Shown: positions 1 to 6,761 of the stretch, piece after piece | How positions within the stretch are numbered: the stretch's first letter is position 1 | How the letters are laid out: every line of letters begins with the position of its first letter | From: CALGSZ01 sp042408955 | Lineage (GTDB): Bacteria; Chloroflexota; Chloroflexia; Thermomicrobiales; UBA6265 | Length of the DNA: 64,000 nt | NCBI GenBank assembly: GCA_042408955.1 | Contig: JBHOQQ010000164.1 | Span: 1 to 64,000, forward strand | Direction of reading: 5' to 3' | Translations under genes and position numbers: made by a program | Notes under the pieces: generated by a model | Databases searched by the model: none | Told to the model about the DNA's origin: nothing | The model's input: the letters and a program-made list of their open reading frames with translations, nothing else

Positions 1-300
1 GACAAAGGGGTCAGGGGTCGGTTTTTAGGGGTTAGGGGCTGGGGGCTAGGGGCTGGGGAGGGGTCAGGAGTCAGGGGTCGGGGGTCAGGGAAGCTTCGAG
101 TTTTGAGCTTCGACGTGCGAGCTTTCAGCCGTCAGGTGTCAGCTTTCAGCCGATAGCCGATAGCCGGTAGCCGATAGAGGCACCATGTATCGCGCCCCTA
201 CGCTGCGAAAAACCTGATCGCTGACGGCACGGGAGGCCACCGGTGCCTCCCCTACCACCTACCGGCTATCGGCTACCGGCTATCGGCTGATGGCTGACGG
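1..300. repeat. Composite intergenic repeat, full copy 1
   Basis: No gene is visible before the oxidoreductase at 349. The stretch is modular. Positions 7-90 are G-rich runs built from GGGGTCAGG and GGGGCTAGG units. Positions 91-125 are AGCTTCGAG-type units. Positions 125-184 hold CAGCTTTCAGCC and GCCGATAGCC units ending in GAGGCACC. A centre of about 57 bases follows. Positions 242-300 begin GGTGCCTC and carry CGGCTATCGGCTA units, the imperfect reverse complement of the left arm. The same order of modules recurs at 41265-41600 and fragments occur at 9510-9560, 23196-23278 and 52100-52117. The two arms could fold into a long imperfect stem. I see no coding capacity and cannot tell whether the element is mobile. 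Confidence 0.75.
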
Positions 301-348
301 CTCGCATCGAGCGCCGAGTTCCGGTTGTGAGGCAAAAAGGAGCTAGCG

Positions 349-1515
349 ATGGCAGAAATTGGAGTCGGGATGGTCGGCTACAAGTTCATGGGACGCGCGC
401 ACTCGAATGCTTACCGCCAGGTCAAGCATTTCTTCGATGTTGACCCGGTGCCGCGGATGCGCGCGATCTGCGGGCGGGATGAATCCGCCGTTCGCGAGGC
501 CGCGGCAAAATTGGGCTGGGAGTCCTATGAGACCGACTTCCGCAAGCTGGTCAAGCGCGACGACATCGGCCTGGTCGATGTATCGTCGCCGGGCTATACG
601 CACTATGAGGTCGTGATGGCCGCGCTGGAGGCGGGCAAGCATGTTTTCTGCGAGAAGCCACTGGCCAACACGCTCGAGGAAGCTCGGGAGATGACGCTTG
701 CCGCGCGACGCGCCGGCGTCATCAACATGATCAACTTCAACTACCGGCGCGTGCCCGCCGTCTGGTTCGCCCGGCAGATCATCGAGGAGGGCCGGCTTGG
801 GGAGATCCGGCACTGGCGCGCGGTGTACCTGCAGGACTGGATCCTCGATCCGAACTTCCCGCTCGTCTGGCGGTTGCGCAAAGAAACCGCCGGCTCCGGC
901 GCCCTCGGCGACATCGCGGCCCACATCGTCGACCTCGCGCACTTCCTGGTTGGCCCAATCACTGAAGTCATCGGCACGCTCCAGACCTTCATCAAGGAGC
1001 GGCCGCTGGAGGTGACGAGCGGCGGCGGAGCCGGCTTGGAAGCAACCGGCGCCGCCGAGAAGGGCCCAGTCACGGTTGACGATTCGACGACCTTCCTTGC
1101 CCGGTTCGAGAACGGCGTCACCGGGACGTTCGAGGCGACTCGCCTTGCCCCCGGACGGCGCAACTACAACTCCTTCGAGATCAACGGCTCAAACGGTAGC
1201 ATCGTCTTCAACCTGGAGCGGATGAACGAGCTCCAAGTCTACTTTGCCGACGATCCGAAGGGATTGCAGGGCTTCCGCACCATCAACGTCACCGATCCCG
1301 TCCATCCCTATGCCGTCTGGTGGCCGGCAGGGCACATCATCGGCTACGAGCATACGTTCACGCACGCGGTCAAAGACGTGCTGGACGGAATCAAAGCCGG
1401 GGTGAGCCCCGCGCCGACATTCGAGGATGGATATCGCTGCCAAGCGGTCCTCGATGCTGTCGAGCGCAGCGTCGTCTCTGGCACGTGGGAGCGGCCGAAG
1501 CCCCTTGAGGGCTAG
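349..1515 (+). CDS. Gfo/Idh/MocA-family NAD(P)-dependent oxidoreductase
   Basis: A 388-residue protein, normal for the family. The N-terminal Rossmann fold starts at residue 4 with the glycine-rich loop VGMVGYKFMGRAH. The family motif CEKPLAN lies near residue 100, with the catalytic-type lysine. The C-terminal half is the alpha/beta substrate domain. The start at 349 is set by an AAGGAG ribosome site six bases upstream. Members oxidise or reduce sugars, inositols or other polyols with NAD(P); the substrate cannot be read from sequence. The TAG stop sits in the loop of a 6-bp perfect palindrome, GAGGGC-TAG-GCCCTC (1507-1521), which may help end transcription. The peptide-type ABC operon downstream starts 132 bases later on the same strand, so a link to an imported substrate is possible but unproven. 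Confidence 0.9.
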   Translation: MAEIGVGMVGYKFMGRAHSNAYRQVKHFFDVDPVPRMRAICGRDESAVREAAAKLGWESYETDFRKLVKRDDIGLVDVSSPGYTHYEVVMAALEAGKHVFCEKPLANTLEEAREMTLAARRAGVINMINFNYRRVPAVWFARQIIEEGRLGEIRHWRAVYLQDWILDPNFPLVWRLRKETAGSGALGDIAAHIVDLAHFLVGPITEVIGTLQTFIKERPLEVTSGGGAGLEATGAAEKGPVTVDDSTTFLARFENGVTGTFEATRLAPGRRNYNSFEINGSNGSIVFNLERMNELQVYFADDPKGLQGFRTINVTDPVHPYAVWWPAGHIIGYEHTFTHAVKDVLDGIKAGVSPAPTFEDGYRCQAVLDAVERSVVSGTWERPKPLEG

Positions 1516-1647
1516 GCCCTCCCCCATCAGTCCTGGATCGCCATCCCAAAGCCCTACTGCGGTCAAGATTACCCGGACCCGATAGTACAATCTCACTGGC
1601 TCAAGGGCGACTGAAGTCCTCGTATGTGCTGACAAGGGGGATATCCG

Positions 1648-3369
1648 ATGGGCGCGTATTGGATCCTTGGCGCGCGTCGAGTGCTGGCACTGCTGTTGGT
1701 ACTCAGCGCGGTGGCACCGCTGGCAGCAGCCGCGCAAGACGCGACGCCCAGCCCAGATGGCGTGATTCGTAGCAAAACCCGCCAAGAATTCCAAGCCGAG
1801 CTTCAGGCTGCATTTGCCGACACGGATGAACCAGCACAGAACACTGACGGCGTCTACGTCACCGGCGTGACGAGCGATTTGCAATCAGTCAATCCATTCC
1901 TCGTCGAATCCAGCCCGTCCCTGGATGTCGTCACCCTGATCTATGAGGGCCTGTTCGGCAGCGATCCGCGCACGGGTGAGCCCGCGCCGGGCGGTCTGAG
2001 CGACTATTGGGAGATCTCACCAGACCGCTTGACGTATACCTTCCACCTGAACAAAGAAGCGCGCTGGCACGATGGGGTTGATGTGACAGCCGACGACGTT
2101 GCCTTCAGCCTGGAGGCACTTGCCGACCCAGCTACCGCCAGCGCCTACACCGGGGCGTTCAACGATGCTGTCGCCGGCTGGCAGGTGATCGATCCCGACA
2201 CGATCCAAATCACGGCCAAAGAGCCACGCTTCAGCTTCTTGTATGACATCCAGGGACTCTTCATCGTCCCCAAGCACATTTGGGAGAGCGTGCCACACGA
2301 TCAGTGGGCCACCGATCCCGGCAGCACCGGACAGGATCCTGCGCGCATCGTCGGCACCGGACCTTACAAGTTCAACCGGTGGGTACAGGGACAGGAAATC
2401 TCGCTCATCCGCAACGAGGACTACTACGACATCAAGCCCAACTTCAAAGAGTATCTGATTCGCATCTATCCTGACGCAGAAGCGCAGTTCAACGCCTTCC
2501 TTAACGGAGACATTGACACGATCGGTCTGGAGCCGGAGCAGGTGGAGACGGTCGAGGCAACCGAAGGGCTCTCCTGGCAGTCCTGGCCAGAACGCGGCTT
2601 CACCTATTACGAATTCAACCTGGATCCGAGCGTGCCGCTGTTCCAAGACAAGCGGGTCCGCCAGGCGTTCATGTGGGCGCTCGACCGGGAGTCGATCGTC
2701 AACGACATCTTCCGTGGGTTCGGCGAGGTGGCGAACGGCACGCAGCCCTCGATTTCTCCCGGCTACGCTCCCGACCGCATCACCACGAAGTACACCTACA
2801 ATCCCGAGAAGGCTAAAGCGCTGCTCGCTGAGGCTGGCTGGACGGATACGAACGGCAACGGCGTCGTGGACAAAGACGGACAGGAGATGTCGTTTGAGCT
2901 GCTGTATGCGGCAGGCTCACCGACCAACGACACGCTCGTCGCCTATCTGCAAGATGCGTGGCGCCAGGTTGGCATTGATGCTCAACCGCGGGCAATGGAT
3001 TTCCCTGCCTTGATCGAGGCGACGACCTCGAATGCCGAGTGGCGCATGGCGTTGTATGGCTTTAGCTGGGATGCGACGTTCATTCAGGACGTGATGTTCG
3101 GCTGCGACCAGGTGCCTCCGGTCGGGTTCAACGATATGAAGTATTGCAATCCTGAGCTCGACGCGATCAACGACCAGATCAAACGCGAGTTTGACGCTGA
3201 AAAGCGGCGCGAGCTGCTGATCCAAGCCGCGGACATCGTCAACGAAGATCAACCGGTTGGCATCCTCACCTTCTCGGTGGGAATCGGCGCGTATAACGAT
3301 CGTGTTCATAACTACCACGGCAGCGCGTGGGGCAACCAAAGCTTTGTCGGGTTGTGGATCGAGGAATAG
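1648..3369 (+). CDS. ABC transporter substrate-binding protein, family 5 (peptide/nickel/opine type)
   Basis: A 573-residue extracytoplasmic solute receptor. Residues 1-30 form a signal peptide with an LALLLVLSAVAPLAAAA core ending before AQDATPS. No lipobox cysteine is seen. The mature part is a family-5 binding protein, with typical stretches such as LTYTFHLNKEARWHDG near residue 128 and VRQAFMWALDRESIV near residue 340. It should deliver a peptide or other amphipathic solute to the two permeases at 3452 and 4427. A weak -10-like TACAAT lies at 1586-1591, with a poor -35. The gene is followed by an imperfect stem-loop before the first permease gene, a layout that often raises binding-protein expression over the permeases. 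No ATPase gene is adjacent. Confidence 0.9.
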   Translation: MGAYWILGARRVLALLLVLSAVAPLAAAAQDATPSPDGVIRSKTRQEFQAELQAAFADTDEPAQNTDGVYVTGVTSDLQSVNPFLVESSPSLDVVTLIYEGLFGSDPRTGEPAPGGLSDYWEISPDRLTYTFHLNKEARWHDGVDVTADDVAFSLEALADPATASAYTGAFNDAVAGWQVIDPDTIQITAKEPRFSFLYDIQGLFIVPKHIWESVPHDQWATDPGSTGQDPARIVGTGPYKFNRWVQGQEISLIRNEDYYDIKPNFKEYLIRIYPDAEAQFNAFLNGDIDTIGLEPEQVETVEATEGLSWQSWPERGFTYYEFNLDPSVPLFQDKRVRQAFMWALDRESIVNDIFRGFGEVANGTQPSISPGYAPDRITTKYTYNPEKAKALLAEAGWTDTNGNGVVDKDGQEMSFELLYAAGSPTNDTLVAYLQDAWRQVGIDAQPRAMDFPALIEATTSNAEWRMALYGFSWDATFIQDVMFGCDQVPPVGFNDMKYCNPELDAINDQIKREFDAEKRRELLIQAADIVNEDQPVGILTFSVGIGAYNDRVHNYHGSAWGNQSFVGLWIEE

Positions 3370-3372
3370 GTA

Positions 3373-3428
3373 GCGGGCAACAGGCGGCAGGAGGTTCATA
3401 GACCACGGTCCTTCTGCTGCCTGTCGCT
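3373..3428 (+). promoter_or_regulatory. Intra-operon imperfect stem-loop after the binding-protein gene
   Basis: The arm around AACAGGCGGCAGGAG (3379-3393) pairs imperfectly with CTTCTGCTGCCTGTC (3411-3425), counting G-T pairs. It lies in the 82-base spacer between the binding-protein stop and the first permease start. No U-tract follows, so it looks like an mRNA-stabilising or partial-attenuation hairpin rather than a full terminator. Confidence 0.45.
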
Positions 3429-3451
3429 GCGTGTCTGCCTCCTAACCGGCC

Positions 3452-4420
3452 ATGGGAAGCTACATCATCCGCCGCCTCCTCCTGATGATCCCCTTGATTC
3501 TTGGGGTCACGTTTTTGACGTTCGGGCTGATGAATCTCATCCCTGGCAGTCCCTATACGAACCTGCGAAGCAACCCGAAGATCCGCCCAAGCGATGTCGC
3601 CCGCCTGGAGGCGCAACTTGGCCTGGACCGCCCGTGGCCGGTGCGCTACGTCGAGTGGCTCGGTGACCTCCTCCGTGGAGACTTGGGCCGCTCGATGCAC
3701 AATCAGGTACCGGTCATGGACCGGATCTGGGCGGTGATGCCCAACACCCTGCTGCTCACCACGAGCTCGCTCATCTTCGCGCTAGCGCTGGCCATTCCGA
3801 TCGGGGTGTACGCGGCCGCGCGGCACCGCAGTTGGTTTGACCGCGGCACCAATCTCGCTACCGTTGCCCTATGGGCGATCCCGAATGCCTGGCTTGCCAT
3901 CATGCTGGTGATCCTGTTCTCGTTCAAATTCCGGGAATGGGGCTTGCCATCACTCCCGGCGACCGGCATCACCAGTCCACGCGGGGGCGGCGATCTGGCC
4001 GACCGGCTCAAGCATCTCATTCTCCCGACCGTGTCGCTGGGGTTGATTCAGATCGGTGTCTGGTCCGCGTATATCCGCTCCTCCATGCTGGAAGCGTTGC
4101 AGTCCGACTTCATTCGCACCGCGCGCGCGAAGGGGTTGTCGAACCGGGCCGTGCTCTTCGCGCACGCCCTTCGCAACGCCTTCTTACCGCTCGTGACCCT
4201 TGTCGGACTCTCCATCCCGTCTCTGTTTGGCGGTTCGATCTTGATCGAGTCGGTTTTCGCCTGGAATGGGATGGGATTGCTGTCGCTGCAAGCTGTCAGC
4301 CAGCGAGACTACACGCTGGTGATGGGCACGACGTTGATGTTTGCCGTCTTGACGATGGTGGCGAATCTGATCGCGGATGTCCTCTACGGGATTCTGGACC
4401 CGCGGATCCGGGTCGAATGA
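3452..4420 (+). CDS. ABC transporter permease, DppB/OppB type
   Basis: A 322-residue inner-membrane permease with about six transmembrane helices. The N-terminal helix (IIRRLLLMIPLILGVTFLTF, residues 4-23) and the LDRPWPVRYVEWLGDLLRGDLG region are typical of DppB. The cytoplasmic coupling loop resembles the EAA motif, with RTARAKGLSNRAVLFAHALR near residue 225. It pairs with the DppC-type permease starting 7 bases after its stop. No strong ribosome site precedes the ATG, so translation may depend on the upstream part of the message. No cognate ATPase gene is present here, so a shared ATPase encoded elsewhere must be assumed. Confidence 0.9.
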   Translation: MGSYIIRRLLLMIPLILGVTFLTFGLMNLIPGSPYTNLRSNPKIRPSDVARLEAQLGLDRPWPVRYVEWLGDLLRGDLGRSMHNQVPVMDRIWAVMPNTLLLTTSSLIFALALAIPIGVYAAARHRSWFDRGTNLATVALWAIPNAWLAIMLVILFSFKFREWGLPSLPATGITSPRGGGDLADRLKHLILPTVSLGLIQIGVWSAYIRSSMLEALQSDFIRTARAKGLSNRAVLFAHALRNAFLPLVTLVGLSIPSLFGGSILIESVFAWNGMGLLSLQAVSQRDYTLVMGTTLMFAVLTMVANLIADVLYGILDPRIRVE

Positions 4421-4426
4421 GAGAGC

Positions 4427-5356
4427 ATGAGCGCCCACCAGACGGCCGAGACCGCTAGCCCTGCCCTAACGCGCCTCTCTCAGGAGGTGCGTATCCGCGA
4501 GGCGCCAGGATTTTACCGGCGGGGCTGGCTGCGGTTTCGCCGGGACCATGTGGCCATGGCGGCGCTGATCATAGTCCTCGTGATCGTCGCCTTCGCACTT
4601 GCCGCGCCGCTCGTCTCCCGCCTGACCGGGTTCACCTATTACGAGAATCACCTGAAGACGAAACTGTCCGCACCGGGAGAGAACGGCTATCTGCTTGGCA
4701 GCGACGCGAATGGCCGTGACATTCTCACGCGGCTGGCCTATGGCGGCCGCATCTCGCTGCTCGTGGCGCTGTTCGGCACCCTTGCGGAGCTTGGCTTCGG
4801 CCTCGGCCTTGGCGTGATCGCTGGGTATTACGGGAAATGGATAGACGCGCTGGTCATGCGCTTGGTTGATGTCTTGATCTCGATCCCGACGATCGCTCTG
4901 TTGATCTTGATCTCGTCGCTCTACCAACCAGGCGTGGTCATGCTCGCGCTTATCATCGGTGCCATCTACTGGCCAGGAGATGCGCGCCTAATCCGGGGTG
5001 AGGTGCTCTCGCTCCGCCACCGGGAATACATTCAGGCAGCGCACGTTGTCGGCACGCCCTCCTGGCTCATCATCCTGCGCCACATCCTGCCAAATGTCAC
5101 GCCGATCCTCCTCATTCAGGCATCATTGACCATCCCGTCCGTCATCATTCTCGAATCCGTCATCAGCTTTTTGGGACTTGGGGTCCAGGTGCCGACGCCA
5201 TCCTGGGGAAACATGCTTGAAGAGGCAGCCCGGTTTTACCGAACGAATTGGACCAATGTCTTCATTCCCGGTCTGATGATTTATGTTACTTCGCTGAGCC
5301 TCTACCTGGTCGGCATTGGCCTGCGGGATGCGCTCGATCCACGCCTTGGGGATTAG
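4427..5356 (+). CDS. ABC transporter permease, DppC/OppC type
   Basis: A 309-residue permease, the second membrane subunit of this importer. The N-terminal cytoplasmic tail leads into a first helix near residues 40-62 (VAMAALIIVLVIVAFALAAP). A periplasmic segment with YLLGSDANGRDILTRLAYGG follows, a hallmark of the DppC family. The coupling loop is EYIQAAHVVGTPSWLIILRH near residue 200. The gene starts 6 bases after the stop of its partner, which implies translational coupling. The operon ends here without DppD/DppF ATPases. Confidence 0.9.
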   Translation: MSAHQTAETASPALTRLSQEVRIREAPGFYRRGWLRFRRDHVAMAALIIVLVIVAFALAAPLVSRLTGFTYYENHLKTKLSAPGENGYLLGSDANGRDILTRLAYGGRISLLVALFGTLAELGFGLGLGVIAGYYGKWIDALVMRLVDVLISIPTIALLILISSLYQPGVVMLALIIGAIYWPGDARLIRGEVLSLRHREYIQAAHVVGTPSWLIILRHILPNVTPILLIQASLTIPSVIILESVISFLGLGVQVPTPSWGNMLEEAARFYRTNWTNVFIPGLMIYVTSLSLYLVGIGLRDALDPRLGD

Positions 5357-5750
5357 CCCGGATGATGATCTGCTCGGTGCGATGCTGTCTGCTGGGACGT
5401 CGCGCGGGATGAGATCCGAAGTGTGGCAGCTACGGTGGCCTGCCGCACAGGTCGTGAGCTTCATTGCCTGGCTGCCCTCCGGATAAGGCTCAACCCGTGC
5501 GCGCGGTCCTAGAGATCCGCGATCAACCTACAACGCCTCCTAAAGAGGGCTGGAAGCGATGCGACATCCCGAATACCAGAGCCGGCTTTGTTAGGTCAGC
5601 GCGGGGACTTTAGCACCCCGCTCAAAGGCAACCCTGTTATGCTTCTGATGCTCCCGCGCTGCCGGCAGTGACGTCCTCTCAACGCGCGGCATTCTATCCT
5701 GCGTCCCATAACGCGCCTGCCGCCCGTGCGTCGTTCCGGCAGGCGCACTC
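5357..5750. repeat. Intergenic stretch with a short GC-rich palindrome
   Basis: No convincing gene lies here. A perfect 6-bp stem, GCGGGG at 5601-5606 with CCCCGC at 5616-5621, has a nine-base loop ACTTTAGCA. It sits next to AGCCGGCTTTGTTAGGTCAG, a motif that resembles the palindromes at 34489-34974 and 63834-64000. It may act as a bidirectional terminator between the ABC operon and the antiporter gene. Confidence 0.5.
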
Positions 5751-5765
5751 GTGGGAGCGAGTCAC

Positions 5766-6761
5766 GTGAATCCGTGGCTGACGTTCATCGCTAGTGGCGC
5801 AGTGGTTGTTGCGGCCGGGATCGCCCTCTCCCGCTATGGCGATGCGATCGCCGAGCGGACCGGGCTTGGTGGTGCCTGGGTCGGTGCGATTCTGGTCGCG
5901 GCAGCCACGTCGTTGCCAGAGCTAACCACTGATATCTATGCGGTCCGCCAGGGCACACCCACGCTAGCAATCGGCGATCTTTTCGGATCCAGCATGGCAA
6001 ACATGGCGATCCTAGCACTTGCCGACCTCCTTGCGCGCCGCCATCGCATCCTCACGCGCATCGCGATCAACCAAGCGCTCGTTGGGGTACTGGCGATCTC
6101 CCTCACCGCGATCGCCGCGGCAGGCGTCTTGACCGGCACCCTTCTGATCATCGGCCCGTTCGGCTGGGCGACCATCCTGATCGGCATCGGCTACGTGACC
6201 GGCATGCAGCTTCTCCATGCCAACCGGCCAGAGCCGCCATTTGCCACGAAAGCCGAGGCGGAAGCCGCTGTGCGCACCGCTCCCAGCCTACAACGCGCTT
6301 CGATCGGATTTGCACTGGGAGCTATCGCCATCCTGATTGCGGGGCGCCCCCTCGCACACTCGTCCGCAGACCTCGCCGACCGGCTTGGACTCACCGTCGG
6401 CGTCATTGGCGTAGCCCTGCTCGCGGTCACCACCACTCTACCCGAGCTAACTGTTACGCTCGCGAGCGTGCGAATGGGCGCCTACGACCTGGCCGTGGGC
6501 AACATGCTGGGCAGCAACAGCTTCAACATGGTGATACTGCTGGTCCTCGATGCTGTGCATGGCCAAGGATCACTACTCGCTCAAGCCGGATCAGACGTCC
6601 TACTCGCGGCGATGTTCGCGATTCTGCTGACCGGACTGACGACGATTGAGGTGCTCAACAAGGCCGAGCGCCGCACCTGGCTCCTTGAGCCAGATGCGGC
6701 CATCCGCCTAGCTCTCTACCTGCTCGGCCTTTACCTCGTCGTGCGGGCAGGAGGAGGCTGA
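5766..6761 (+). CDS. Cation antiporter of the CaCA (Ca2+/Na+ or Ca2+/H+) superfamily
   Basis: A 331-residue integral membrane protein with about ten helices and the two inverted alpha-repeats of the Ca2+/cation antiporter superfamily. Alpha-1 contains AAATSLPELTTDIYAV and GDLFGSSMANMAIL (about residues 40-80). Alpha-2 contains VTTTLPELTVTLASV and GNMLGSNSFNMVIL (about residues 220-260). Each repeat keeps the acidic PEL residue that binds the ion. The GTG at 5766 is preferred over the GTG at 5751 because a GGAG site lies eight bases before it. The stop codon shares its A with the ATG of the P-type ATPase gene (TGATG), so the two are translationally coupled and probably form a Ca2+ or Mn2+ efflux module. 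Confidence 0.85.
   Translation: MNPWLTFIASGAVVVAAGIALSRYGDAIAERTGLGGAWVGAILVAAATSLPELTTDIYAVRQGTPTLAIGDLFGSSMANMAILALADLLARRHRILTRIAINQALVGVLAISLTAIAAAGVLTGTLLIIGPFGWATILIGIGYVTGMQLLHANRPEPPFATKAEAEAAVRTAPSLQRASIGFALGAIAILIAGRPLAHSSADLADRLGLTVGVIGVALLAVTTTLPELTVTLASVRMGAYDLAVGNMLGSNSFNMVILLVLDAVHGQGSLLAQAGSDVLLAAMFAILLTGLTTIEVLNKAERRTWLLEPDAAIRLALYLLGLYLVVRAGGG

Noticed and set aside
7..60. TTAGGGG-like runs that look like telomere repeats
   Set aside because: The units vary and alternate with other G-rich units, and copies occur inside the window, so they are intergenic repeats.
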